Assembly (NCBI RefSeq): GCF_001590865.1 | Contig: NZ_BBUY01000008.1 | Coordinates: 1 to 64,000 of the forward strand | Length of the DNA: 64,000 nucleotides | Direction: 5' to 3' | Source of the DNA: Streptomyces sp. NBRC 110611 | GTDB taxonomy: Bacteria; Actinomycetota; Actinomycetes; Streptomycetales; Streptomycetaceae | Shown: piece after piece, positions 35,182 to 43,005 of the stretch | How the letters are laid out: every line of letters starts with the position of its first letter | How positions within the stretch are numbered: position 1 is the first letter of the stretch | The notes under the pieces: model-generated | The model's input: the letters and a program-made list of their open reading frames with translations, nothing else | Database searches by the model: none | Told to the model about the DNA's origin: nothing | Translations under genes and position numbers: made by a program

Positions 35182-35398
35182 TACTGCAACCGCATCTGGG
35201 GTGACGATCAACGGCGCCTGATGTTGATGTGACTGTGCGCTGATGTGCTGACGGTCGACCAGGTTGCGTCGTGGCCCAAGGCGCTCCGTCCCCTAGGGGA
35301 TCTATTCGACCGTCCCCTAGGAGCCCAGAGGCAGGCGGCAGCCGACGCCCCGCGGCTGATGAAGGCTACGGGGCGTCGATAGTGTGCGGATGCGGTTG
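35182..35398. other. spacer at the left part of the accessory island
   Basis: No gene. It contains two copies of CCGTCCCCTAGG (35286-35297 and 35310-35321), the first lying within the perfect palindrome TCCCCTAGGGGA (35289-35300), and a hairpin (35343-35378) past the broken methyltransferase gene. Confidence 0.5.
35343..35378 (-). terminator. terminator of the ATP-grasp RiPP remnant operon
   Basis: A 10-bp perfect stem (CGACGCCCCG at 35343-35352, CGGGGCGTCG at 35369-35378) with a 16-nt loop begins 21 bp past the stop of the methyltransferase remnant. Confidence 0.65.
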
Positions 35399-36311
35399 CT
35401 ACACGGGACGGAGGTTCCATCGGTGGCCGTCGGTGAGGTGCCATACGGAGACGTGGCCGTCGGGCTCGCGTACGTATCCGAACTGGTCCTGTCCGGGGCG
35501 GCCGGCGTCGTTCCACCACTTCCACGCCGCCTCGGCCTGCTGCCAGATTCCCGGCGATCCGCCGTACGTCATGGTGTCGAGCCAGTCGCCGGCTAGGGGC
35601 ACGCGTGCCCATGAACCGTTGGACTGCTGGAGCTGGAGAGACATGGTGCCGGTGGTTTCGTCGGAGTGGTACACGAGCTCGGCGCCGGGCAGATGGAACG
35701 CCAGCAGCAGGCGGAACGGGTAGTGCGCCCGGATGTCTGCCGCCGTGACGGTGGTGCGGTGAGTGCCTGCCTCGTCCGCGTACGGGACGCGCTCGCACCG
35801 CGGGTAGGTCCGGGCGTCGCCGCGGGCGGCCATGAATCGGCCGCCGGTGGCGGTGAACTGCCCGTAGGCGCGGTGCTCGGCGTCGACCGTGAGGCGTACG
35901 AGGCCGCCCTCGATCCCGAGGTCGACGTCGGCGACGACCAGGCCGCCGGCGGTGTCCGTTGTCGACGGCGAGGTCTTCCAGCATTCCGGCCATTAGGCTC
36001 GGCAGGGTGCTGGACGACGTGGGGATGCCGGTCCATGCGGTCTCGTCGACCTGCTCGGCGGTGTCCGGGTCGAGGGCGGTGACCAGGGTGGTGTCTCGGT
36101 AGACGCGTGCGAGACGGCCTTCGTGGGCGATGTGCCGCATGCGCCATACGGCGATGCCTTGGTCGTTGGTCTCCTGCTCGTACCAGCGCGGTACGAACAC
36201 GTGCCGGGGGACGGCGCCGAATGCTTCGGCCCATTCCGGCGTCCGGATCGCGCCGGCCTTGGTCAGTTCCTCGACCATCGCCGCCGCGTGCGGGCGGGCG
36301 ATGTCCGTGCC
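35399..36311 (-). pseudogene. tgmC: broken PCMT-like methyltransferase of an ATP-grasp RiPP cluster
   Basis: Two parts of one gene lie in different frames. The N-terminal part (from ~36311: IARPHAAAMVEELTKAGA, EAFGAVPRHVFVPRWY, TGIPTSSSTLPSLMAGMLE) matches the start of protein-L-isoaspartate-methyltransferase-like enzymes that accompany ATP-grasp RiPP clusters. Near 35960-35970 the frame changes, and the C-terminal part continues GGLVVADVDLGIEGGLVRL to the stop at 35399. The SAM-binding Rossmann core that should lie between them (the VLEIGTGTGY-type motif and about 85-90 residues) is absent. Both the frame and the active site are therefore lost. The intact C-terminal half alone could be translated from the ATG at 35833 (144 residues). 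Confidence 0.75.
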
Positions 36312-37021
36312 TTCGCGCTGGTGGCGTAAATCTCGGCGGCGAACAGGTGTTTCCCCATGACCGTGAGGCGTACCTCGTACGCCTTGCTCACCCAAGCTTG
36401 GAACAGGTGGGCCGTGGCCTCGATGCCGCGTAGGTCGGCGAGGTCGTGCTCGGTGATGCGCCGGGTGTAGACGGTCTTGAGCTCGTTGCCCTCGATGAAT
36501 ACCGGTGAGGCCACGGGTTTGCAGATGACCGGGCCGGGGATGTCGGCGGCGAATGCCCGTACTTCTTCCGGGCTGTTGGTGATCAGGGTCGGTGGGATGG
36601 AGAGACCGGCCTCACGCGCTGCGGCGAGTTGGACGGGTTTATACTCGGCGTGCGACATGGCTGACGGGTGGTTGACCCATCGGCAGTCGAGGGCTGTGAG
36701 GATGCCGCCGAAACCGGCGCGCGCTTGTGCTGCGGCGAACCGGCGCTCGGGCTCGGACATGTCCGTGGAGAGACGGAACGGGTTGGGTGCGCGGAAGTAG
36801 CAGGCGACGACGTCGAGGAGGTCGAGCGTGCGGTGTGAGGTGGTCACTTCGCCCGCCCAGCTGTGGGGGCCGATGCGTCCGACGAGAGTGGCCTCTTGCG
36901 GGAAGTCCGCGGCATCCATGCGGAACACCTTCGCGCCTCGATCGCTCAGCGTCTTCACGACGCGATCTGTCGGCCAGTCTTCGCGGGCGGCGATGACGAG
37001 GACGGTAGCTACGGCCGTCAG
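36263..37021 (-). pseudogene. tgmB: truncated ATP-grasp RiPP maturase
   Basis: The sequence VATVLVIAAREDWPTDRVVK, LVGRIGPHSWAGEVTTSHRT, CRWVNHPSAMSHAEYKPVQL and GPVICKPVAS is typical of the N-terminal two-thirds of TgmB-type ATP-grasp ligases, which modify a ribosomal precursor peptide. Conserved sequence stops near residue 225 (HLFAAEIYA), and an unrelated basic stretch ends at 36263. Family members run to ~320 residues, so the C-terminal third with the metal-binding Asn/Glu residues is missing, apparently deleted together with the start of the methyltransferase gene. The 5' end has no ATG/GTG/TTG: the natural position is a CTG at 37021 overlapping the precursor stop (CTGA). A GTG at 36958 is internal. 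Confidence 0.75.
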
Positions 37022-37314
37022 TCCTTCGGTCCCTCGTCGAGGGGCGGAGGGTTGGTGACGTTACCGTCCGGGACGGTCGGGTTGTGCGTCTGCATGAACG
37101 GCAGCAGATCGCTGTCGACGCCTACGGAGACTTGCAGTTCCTCGTCGTAGAGGGCGGCGGGGAGGGGCTTCGCCTGGGTGGCGTCCGGTGTCTGGGCGTA
37201 GCGCAGGATCCACGGGCGGGTGGCCGGTCCGGACGGCTGCTCGGCGCTGTGCGGGATGCGCCCGCCGTCGGGCGTCAGGGGGAACGCTTCACGCGGATGC
37301 GCCAGGGTGCTCAT
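37018..37314 (-). CDS. tgmA: putative ATP-grasp-modified RiPP precursor
   Basis: A 98-residue peptide resembling the GRASP-target precursor family of Streptomyces. It has a leader part (MSTLAHPREAFPLTPDGGRI), the conserved RPWILRYAQTPD segment, and LLPFMQTHNPTVPDGN followed by the near-invariant tail TNPPPLDEGPKD. In such clusters an ATP-grasp ligase (TgmB) and a methyltransferase (TgmC) modify the precursor. The ATG at 37314 has a strong AAAGGAGA site. The coding sequence is intact, in contrast to the two damaged enzyme genes downstream. No function for a product is known here. Confidence 0.8.
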   Translation of the reverse strand: MSTLAHPREAFPLTPDGGRIPHSAEQPSGPATRPWILRYAQTPDATQAKPLPAALYDEELQVSVGVDSDLLPFMQTHNPTVPDGNVTNPPPLDEGPKD

Positions 37315-37441
37315 GGGCGATCTCCTTTGATCGGTTCCAACTCGGCCGGTGCAGGTGGTGCACCGCTGCCAACCCTCCGCAGAGTGGAGGTTGCGCGGGC
37401 GGGGCGGCCGGAAGGTGTGCCACGGTGGCCCCGCCCGGGTC

Positions 37442-37690
37442 TTATGTCATGGACGGGGCGCCGCCCGCCGTTGGGTCGGTCAGGGCGGCGTCGAAGTACT
37501 GGAACGCCGAGACCTCGTAGACGCCGTGCCGTGTGGCCCCCGCGTGCTTGAGGCACCACGTCTGCGCATCGTCGGCGTCCGGGGTGTCCACCGAGTGCTG
37601 CCCGCAGATCAGGCACTTACCGAGGTGCCGCGCGGCCATGCCCGGCACGGCCGAGAGCTTCCATTTCAGGAACCGGTACCGCGCCCTCAT
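37442..37690 (-). CDS. small Cys-containing protein (DUF7848-like)
   Basis: An 82-residue protein: MRARYRFLKWKLSAVPGMAA, then HLGKCLICGQHSVDTPD and DDAQTWCLKHAGATRHGVYE. The pattern (RYRF-WK, CxxC, a DDAQ-W-LKHAG helix) matches a widespread small Streptomyces family often found next to XRE regulators and RiPP-like genes. The CxxC with the later Cys/His could bind zinc. Its start overlaps the stop of the upstream 81-residue gene (ATGA). It is last in the four-gene run and lies 127 bp before the RiPP precursor. Function unknown. Confidence 0.7.
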   Translation of the reverse strand: MRARYRFLKWKLSAVPGMAARHLGKCLICGQHSVDTPDADDAQTWCLKHAGATRHGVYEVSAFQYFDAALTDPTAGGAPSMT

Positions 37691-37932
37691 GCTGTGGCCT
37701 CCGGGCGGTTCGGGATGCTGGTGTCCGCCGCCTGCATGGCCTCGATGCACTCGTTGAGGCCGCGCAGCATCTCCGCCAGTTCCTCCTCGGTCAGCTCTTC
37801 CATCCACGCGGTACGGGCCTTGACTTCCGCCCGCTTGTGGTCAAGGTGCCGGTACAGCGCCCGGTACCTGACGTGCCGGTTCCAGAATTCCTCGACCCGG
37901 GAGCGCATCCGCGACCAGGCGCCCGCGCTCAT
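37687..37932 (-). CDS. small hypothetical protein, 81 aa, helical
   Basis: An 81-residue protein of mostly charged helical sequence (MSAGAWSRMRSRVEEFWNRH, then MEELTEEELAEMLRGLNECI), with coiled-coil-like Glu/Leu spacing in the second half. No family recognised. The start at 37932 overlaps the stop of the preceding gene and the stop overlaps the next start, both as ATGA, so it is translationally coupled on both sides. Confidence 0.65.
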   Translation of the reverse strand: MSAGAWSRMRSRVEEFWNRHVRYRALYRHLDHKRAEVKARTAWMEELTEEELAEMLRGLNECIEAMQAADTSIPNRPEATA

Positions 37933-38135
37933 GGCCGTGCCGCCTTCAAGGTGCGCGGGTGAGGGTGGCGGCGTAGCTCGACGTTGCAGTCGATCACCTT
38001 AGATTTGTCCCCGGCGGTGTACGCCTCGGCGCGCTGCCGGGCCAGAGCCCCGCAGACGTCGCACCCGGCAACCGGTACCGGCTCCGGTACCGGCAGGGGG
38101 TCTTTCAGGTGGGCGGGGCGACAGTTGCGGGGCAT
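37929..38135 (-). CDS. small Cys-containing hypothetical protein, 68 aa
   Basis: A 68-residue protein beginning MPRNCRPAHLKDPLPVPEPV, with a CDVCGALARQRAEAYTAGD segment carrying a CxxC and ending in basic residues. It may be a small zinc-binding protein. The start is the ATG at 38135, which shares one base with the stop of the preceding gene (TGATG). The longer frame to 38201 is Arg-rich and was rejected. Function unknown. Confidence 0.65.
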   Translation of the reverse strand: MPRNCRPAHLKDPLPVPEPVPVAGCDVCGALARQRAEAYTAGDKSKVIDCNVELRRHPHPRTLKAARP

Positions 38136-38452
38136 CAGGCCGTCACCTCCACCCCGTGAATCCGACGCGGCCCGGCGTCGACGCCGTGCACGGCCAGCCA
38201 CAGCGCCTGGCGCCGCTGACGCTGCGCCCGCCGCTCCCGCCGCTCCTCCGGCGTGAGGACGTACGGGCGGATCAGCGCCGTGTCCTCACCCCGCAGCAGC
38301 TCCTGCTGCCGGACCGGCACACGGGTGTGTACGAGCGTCGGCGCGTCCGCGCACCCCCCGGTGAGCAGTCCGCCGGGGGACCGGTGACGCCCGCGCGCGG
38401 GCAGTAACAGCCGCAACAGCGATTCGAAGATCGTTCGGATAGTGTGGGGCAT
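38135..38452 (-). CDS. small hypothetical protein, 105 aa, accessory operon leader
   Basis: A 105-residue protein starting MPHTIRTIFESLLRLLLPAR. The C-terminal part (LRGEDTALIRPYVLTPEERR, then RRQALWLAVHGVDAGPRRIH) is a pattern I associate with small Streptomyces proteins found upstream of XRE/DUF397 genes. An ATG at 38467 five codons upstream is possible. It is first of four tightly overlapping minus-strand genes and divergent from the XRE regulator at 38902. Function unknown. Confidence 0.68.
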   Translation of the reverse strand: MPHTIRTIFESLLRLLLPARGRHRSPGGLLTGGCADAPTLVHTRVPVRQQELLRGEDTALIRPYVLTPEERRERRAQRQRRQALWLAVHGVDAGPRRIHGVEVTA

Positions 38453-38901
38453 GCTTTCAACCTCCATGCGGTTGAGGCCACGCCCCCGGACGTTCGCCGC
38501 TCCAGCAACGTCGCGGGGGTCTTCGTGCGTGGCCGGTCCTCTTCAGAACAGGTCGCTGCTGACGCGTTCCGCTCACAACGGAAGCGTGGGCAGGACCGCT
38601 TGACTGCTGCGATGGCGCGAGTCCCGTGCTGGCACTGGGGTCTGTCTCAGCACTTCGCGCTGCTTCCCGTGCCGGATGAACGGTAGGCAGCGCAGAGGAC
38701 GAAGAACTACGAGCCCGATCAGAGCTGCTGGAGCCGTCGCGCCTTCGCTCAGTCAGAGTGCACCTCCGAGAGCGTAACTCGCAAGTTTGGAACCGAAGTT
38801 GGCAAAGAGAAGAATTTCTGTTCTATCGACTTGAGAACCAGGGCGATGCCAAACTGCACCCGGGCCGTCATATGCGCACCTTGGAGGTATCAAAAAGCAC
38901 C
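38453..38901. other. divergent regulatory region of the first accessory island
   Basis: 449 bp between the four-gene run and the XRE regulator, with no convincing gene. It contains an imperfect inverted repeat ACGC(G)TTCCG/CGGAAGCGT near 38562-38589. The part next to the regulator (38780-38880) is AT-rich and contains the 9-bp palindrome AGAATTTCT at 38811-38819, a candidate autoregulatory site. A TTGGCA/TCTATC pair (38799-38827) is a weak promoter candidate. Confidence 0.45.
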
Positions 38902-39771
38902 ATGCCGAATGTTCGAGCAGTGCCAACTCTCCGCCGGCGCCGACTCGGTGAAGCTCTGCGCAAGTACCGCAACAACGCGAAGCTGAGCCTGGGCAGCGCC
39001 GCTACGGCGATGGGCTGGGAAGAGAGCAAGCTGTCCCGCATCGAAAACGCCAAAGCGCGCATGCGTCCGCAGGACGTCGAGACGCTGCTGAAGGTGTACG
39101 ACGTGACGGACGCCGATGTCGTCGCGGCGCTGGAGGGTCTGGCCAAGGACGCCGGGAAACAGGGCTGGTGGCAGGGGTACGGCGACGTCGTAGCCCTCGC
39201 CTACAAGGACTATCTCACCCTGGAGACCGACGCGGAGGGCGTCCACATCTACACACCGGGCCTGATCCCCGGTCTGTTGCAGACCGGCGCGTATGCACGG
39301 GAGATCATCTCCGCGATGGCCCTCACCCGTACGCCGGAGGAGGTGATCGCCCTTGCGGAGGTCCGCAAAACACGCCAAGCCATTCTCACCAGGCCGTCCG
39401 CACCAGTGAAGCTCTGGGCGGTCATCCACGAAGCTGGGCTGTACCAGCGCTCCGCCTCGCAGTCGTCCCTCATGCGGGAGCAGCTTCGGCACCTGCTCGA
39501 CATGGCGGATTTGCCGAATATTACCATCCAGGTCATGCCGCTGGCCTCCACTCCACACCCCGGGATGCTCGGGATCTTCCAGGTGGTGCGCTTCCAGCGC
39601 CCATGGCCCACTGTGGTCCTCCTCGAAAACATCCGTGGCGGCTACTTCGTCGAGGGCCACGACGACGTGAAGGTCTTCGAGACCGCATTCGACCGCGTGG
39701 TTGCCGCAGCACTTTCCGTGGACGACTCACGGGAGATCATTAAGAACATCATGGAAAGGAACGGGAAGTGA
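38902..39771 (+). CDS. XRE-family regulator with DUF5753 domain
   Basis: A 289-residue regulator. Residues ~10-65 form the helix-turn-helix (RRRRLGEALRKYRNNAKLSL, ATAMGWEESKLSRIENAKAR). The rest is a DUF5753 domain, recognised by YTPGLIPGLLQTGAYAREII, RQAILTRPSAPVKLWAVIHE and VMPLASTPHPGM. These proteins are abundant in Streptomyces, nearly always paired with a DUF397 gene, and some affect antibiotic production or development. The start is taken as the ATG at 38902, with GGAGG 14 nt upstream; in-frame ATGs further left give an atypical N-terminus. Its stop overlaps the DUF397 start (GTGA). Confidence 0.9.
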   Translation: MPNVRAVPTLRRRRLGEALRKYRNNAKLSLGSAATAMGWEESKLSRIENAKARMRPQDVETLLKVYDVTDADVVAALEGLAKDAGKQGWWQGYGDVVALAYKDYLTLETDAEGVHIYTPGLIPGLLQTGAYAREIISAMALTRTPEEVIALAEVRKTRQAILTRPSAPVKLWAVIHEAGLYQRSASQSSLMREQLRHLLDMADLPNITIQVMPLASTPHPGMLGIFQVVRFQRPWPTVVLLENIRGGYFVEGHDDVKVFETAFDRVVAAALSVDDSREIIKNIMERNGK

Positions 39772-39995
39772 GCAATTCCCACCACAAGGACGACCTGTAC
39801 GCCATCGACTTGAGCGGGGCCACCTGGCGGAAATCGCCGTTCAGCGATGGCGGCGAGAACTGCGTCGAGATCACCGAACTTCCCGGCGGTGGCGTCGCGG
39901 TCCGCGATTCCAAGAACCCGGAGAGGGGCGCTCTCCGCTACACCCCCGAGGAATGGCACGCGTTCCGGCAGGGCCTGATCGACGGCCTCCTGTAG
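39768..39995 (+). CDS. DUF397 family protein
   Basis: A 75-residue DUF397 protein, with ATWRKSPFSDGGENCVEITE, GGVAVRDSKNPERGALRYTP and a final EEWHAFRQGLIDG. Members are partners or antagonists of the adjacent XRE/DUF5753 regulator. The GTG at 39768 overlaps the stop of that regulator by 4 bp, so the two are translated together. A second DUF397 tail follows directly. Confidence 0.9.
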   Translation: MSNSHHKDDLYAIDLSGATWRKSPFSDGGENCVEITELPGGGVAVRDSKNPERGALRYTPEEWHAFRQGLIDGLL

Positions 39996-40093
39996 CCCTC
40001 GACAAGGACCTGCATGGCCCGGCGCTGGCCTTCCCGGCGGACGGCTGGTCGTCGTTCGTATTCGCCGTCAAGCGCGGGCAGTTCACCGTCTGA
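39996..40093 (+). pseudogene. 3' fragment of a second DUF397 gene
   Basis: Immediately after the DUF397 stop, another frame reads DKDLHGPALAFPADGWSSFV and then FAVKRGQFTV before a TGA at 40091. This aligns with the C-terminal half of DUF397 proteins (xSKDPxGPALxFPxxxWxxFxxxVKxGxF). The N-terminal half and a start codon are missing. It is most simply the remnant of a tandem DUF397 gene. Confidence 0.65.
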
Positions 40094-40235
40094 GCCGACC
40101 CGCAACACCCCGAGTGATCGGCCCCCACCACGTTCCTTCCCGGCGGGGGCCGACGTCGTGTCGCCGCCGTGCCGCGCCGTGCCCGCGACCGGGCGCCCTT
40201 CCCGACCCGGCGGCCATGGCCCGTGCCCGCCCTAA

Positions 40236-41264
40236 CTACGCCCCTTCCGACGGCGCCAGTACCGCCGGGCGGCGGCTGGCGATGACCTTCTTCGCGAGGG
40301 AGCGGGGGCTGGTCAGGAAGCCGGCGCCCCAGGACATGTGCATGGTGGCCAGGGCGAGGGGGATCTGGGCGCGGGCCTTGAGCGGGAGGCCCTTGCCGGC
40401 GGGGAGAGAGCCCGCGGTGATGGCGGCGAGGTAGCCGGCCGGGATGACGAAGCCCCAGGGGGTGACGGTGGCGCCGGCGACCAGGCCGGCGGCGATGGCG
40501 ACGACGGCAGTCGGCGGGGCCAGGTAGCGGAGGTTGATCGAGCCGGCGTGGTAGCGGGCGACGACGTGGCGCCACTTGCCGTAGTCCTTGTACTGCTTGG
40601 CGAGCGCCTTGACGCTGGGGCGGGGGCGGTACTGGACCTTCAGCTCCGGTGAGAACCAGATCTGGCCGCCGGCCTCGCGGATGCGGAAGTTCAGCTCCCA
40701 GTCCTGGGCGCGGATGAACTCCTCGTTGTAGCCGCCCTGCTGCTCCAGGGCCTCGCGGCGGAAGACGCCGAGGTAGACGGTCTCGGCGGGGCCCGCTTGG
40801 CCGCCGGTGTGGAAGGCGGCGTTGCCCACGCCGATCTTGGAGGTCATCGCGGCGGCGACCGCGTCCTCCCAGGCGTTCTCGCCCTCGGCGTGCATGATGC
40901 CGCCGACGTTCGCCGCGCCGGTCTCCTCCAGGAGGCGCACGGCGGTGGCGATGTAGTTCGGGGAGAGCATGCCGTGGCCGTCGACGCGGACGACGATCGG
41001 ATGCCGGGAGGCCTTGATCGCGGCGTTGAGCGCGGCGGGGGTGCGGCCCGTCGGGTTCGGCACGGTGTGCACCCGGGGGTCCTCGGCCACCAGCTCGGCG
41101 GCGATCTCGTCCGTACGGTCCGTGGACGGGCCGAGGGCGATCACCACCTCCATCTCGCCGGCGTACTCCTGCTCCAGGATGTGCCGGACCGAATTGCGCA
41201 GGTGACGTTCCTCGTTGAGCACCGGCATGATCACGGAGACGGCCGGGGGCTGCTGCTGCGGCAT
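40236..41264 (-). CDS. glycosyltransferase family 2 (ExoA-like)
   Basis: A 342-residue glycosyltransferase. The GT-A domain (~8-230) shows VSVIMPVLNEERHLRNSVRH, VVIALGPSTDRTDEIAAELV, the DxD-like VRVDGHG, and the acceptor-region RAQDWELNFRIREAGG. Two or three hydrophobic segments at ~250-320 anchor it in the membrane. It resembles succinoglycan-type transferases and probably adds a sugar to a lipid-linked surface glycan. The ATG at 41264 has GAGGA at good spacing. It is divergent from LCP gene 4, which suggests a shared role in cell-wall glycopolymer assembly. Confidence 0.92.
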   Translation of the reverse strand: MPQQQPPAVSVIMPVLNEERHLRNSVRHILEQEYAGEMEVVIALGPSTDRTDEIAAELVAEDPRVHTVPNPTGRTPAALNAAIKASRHPIVVRVDGHGMLSPNYIATAVRLLEETGAANVGGIMHAEGENAWEDAVAAAMTSKIGVGNAAFHTGGQAGPAETVYLGVFRREALEQQGGYNEEFIRAQDWELNFRIREAGGQIWFSPELKVQYRPRPSVKALAKQYKDYGKWRHVVARYHAGSINLRYLAPPTAVVAIAAGLVAGATVTPWGFVIPAGYLAAITAGSLPAGKGLPLKARAQIPLALATMHMSWGAGFLTSPRSLAKKVIASRRPAVLAPSEGA

Positions 41265-41327
41265 GGTTCCTCGGGGGTACGGCCCGTGGCGGAGCCGCCT
41301 GGGACGGCAGCGCCCGCCGGGAGACTG

Positions 41328-41375
41328 CGGTATGCGGTGTGGGGTGTTCGGTATGCGGTATGCGGTGTGGGGTGT
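41328..41375. repeat. 20-bp direct repeat before LCP gene 4
   Basis: CGGTATGCGGTGTGGGGTGT occurs exactly twice, at 41328-41347 and 41356-41375, with an extra partial CGGTATG between them. It lies in the 262-bp divergent spacer between the glycosyltransferase and LCP gene 4. Confidence 0.85.
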
Positions 41376-41526
41376 CGCTGCCTCACGTTACCGCGAATGA
41401 GGGACGTCCTCGGACGCAGCCGGGTGGCGGGACGGCGGCCGCCCGGCGTGTGGCGCTTTACAGAAGATCGTATGGATCTACGGTGTCCTCGCCGTCTTCG
41501 TGGCGTCTTCGTGGAGGTGCCCGCCT

Positions 41527-43005
41527 GTGACCACGCCGTTCCGCTCCCGCCACCGGGCCGGCCGCCGGGCCGCCCGGCGCGACGGGCAGCGGCGCCCGGG
41601 TCCGCGCTGGGGACTGCGGATCGGCACCGGCGCGTCCGTCCTGCTGCTGTCCGCGAGCGGCGTCGGGCACGCGATGGTCACCGGGGTCGAGAGCGGCATC
41701 GGGCGGGTGGACGCCTTCACCGGGATGAGCAACCGGCCCGGCGGCGGCAAGGGGCTGAACTTCCTGGTCGTCGGCACGGACGGCCGCGACCGGCTCACCG
41801 AGGAGGAGAAGCGGCGCTACCACCTGGGCGGCCAGCCCTGTCACTGCACGGACACGCTGATGCTGGTGCACCTGTCCGCCGACCGGGACCGGGCCAGTGT
41901 CATCAGCCTGCCGCGCGACTCCTACGCCGAGGTCCCCGCCCATGTCGACCCGGTGACCGGCCGGCCGCGCGACCGGCGCGCCATGAAGCTGAACGCGGCG
42001 TACGCGGAGGGCGGCCCCAGCCTGACCGTGCGGACCGTCGAGCACATGACCGGGGTGCACATCGACCACTACCTGGAGGTCGACTTCACCAGCTTCATGC
42101 GCAGCGTGGACGCGGTCGGCGGGGTGGAGATCTGCACGTCACGGCCGCTGCGCGACAGCTATACGGGGCTGGACCTGCCCGCCGGGAAGTCGCGGCTGAA
42201 CGGCGGGCAGGCGCTTCAGTACGTGCGCTCGCGACATCTCGACGGCTCCGCCGACCTCGGCCGGATGCAGCGCCAGCAGCGCTTCCTGGCCGCCCTCATC
42301 GACAAGGTGGCCTCGTCCGGGGTGCTGATGAACCCGATCCGCGTCAAGGACGTCGCGGGCGCGATGCTGGAGTCGGTACGCGCCGACTCCGGCTTCACCG
42401 CCAACGACCTGGTCGACCTGGGGCAGGCGATGCGCGGGTTCACCGCGTCGTCGTCGGAGTTCACCTCCGTACCGCTGGCCAGTCTGGAGCAGCCGGTGCC
42501 GGGCGTCGGCTCGACGGTGCGCTGGGACCCGGTGGCGGCGCCGAAACTGTTCCAGGCGATCCGCGAGGACCGGCCGATCGCGGTACGCCGGGACCGGCCG
42601 GAGCCGCGGGCCACGGCCGTGGAGGTGGCGCCCGACCGGATCCAGGTACGGGTCGCCGACGGCAGCGGCCGGGCGGGGCCGGCCGCGGCGGTGGCCAGGG
42701 ACCTGCGCGCCACCGGGTTCGCCATCGTGGGCACCCCGGGCGACTCCGCCACCGGCAGGGCTCCCCATACGCCCCATACACCCCATACGGTCATCGCGTA
42801 CGACCCGCGCTGGAACCGCTCGGCCCGCTCGCTGGCCGCGGCGCTGCCGGGCGCGCAGCTGCGGCCGGTGGCCGGGCAGGGGCCGGTGCTGCGGGTGACG
42901 GTCGGGCGGGACCACACGGAGGTCCGGCGGGTACGGGCCGAGGAGCCGGCGCGGGAGCCGGGCGGGATCGCGGCGATCACCGGCGATGAGGCGGTATGTC
43001 CATGA
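41527..43005 (+). CDS. LCP family protein 4 with LytR_C domain
   Basis: A 492-residue LCP protein. An Arg-rich lead (~1-28) is followed by a membrane anchor (~29-50). The LCP domain (~76-260) shows NFLVVGTDGRDRLTEEE, TDTLMLVHLSADRDR, ISLPRDSYAEVP and ALQYVRSRHLDGSADLG. The C-terminus holds a LytR_C-type region (~371-460), with an HTPHTPHT insertion coded by a short repeat (42764-42790). The GTG at 41527 is chosen because GGAGG (41513-41517) is ideally placed. Its stop overlaps the next start (ATGA at 43002). Confidence 0.92.
   Translation: MTTPFRSRHRAGRRAARRDGQRRPGPRWGLRIGTGASVLLLSASGVGHAMVTGVESGIGRVDAFTGMSNRPGGGKGLNFLVVGTDGRDRLTEEEKRRYHLGGQPCHCTDTLMLVHLSADRDRASVISLPRDSYAEVPAHVDPVTGRPRDRRAMKLNAAYAEGGPSLTVRTVEHMTGVHIDHYLEVDFTSFMRSVDAVGGVEICTSRPLRDSYTGLDLPAGKSRLNGGQALQYVRSRHLDGSADLGRMQRQQRFLAALIDKVASSGVLMNPIRVKDVAGAMLESVRADSGFTANDLVDLGQAMRGFTASSSEFTSVPLASLEQPVPGVGSTVRWDPVAAPKLFQAIREDRPIAVRRDRPEPRATAVEVAPDRIQVRVADGSGRAGPAAAVARDLRATGFAIVGTPGDSATGRAPHTPHTPHTVIAYDPRWNRSARSLAAALPGAQLRPVAGQGPVLRVTVGRDHTEVRRVRAEEPAREPGGIAAITGDEAVCP

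Noticed and set aside
34817..40235. Integrated mobile element (integrase, transposase, att tRNA)
   Set aside because: No integrase, transposase, relaxase or tRNA is visible; the island is recognised only by its content.
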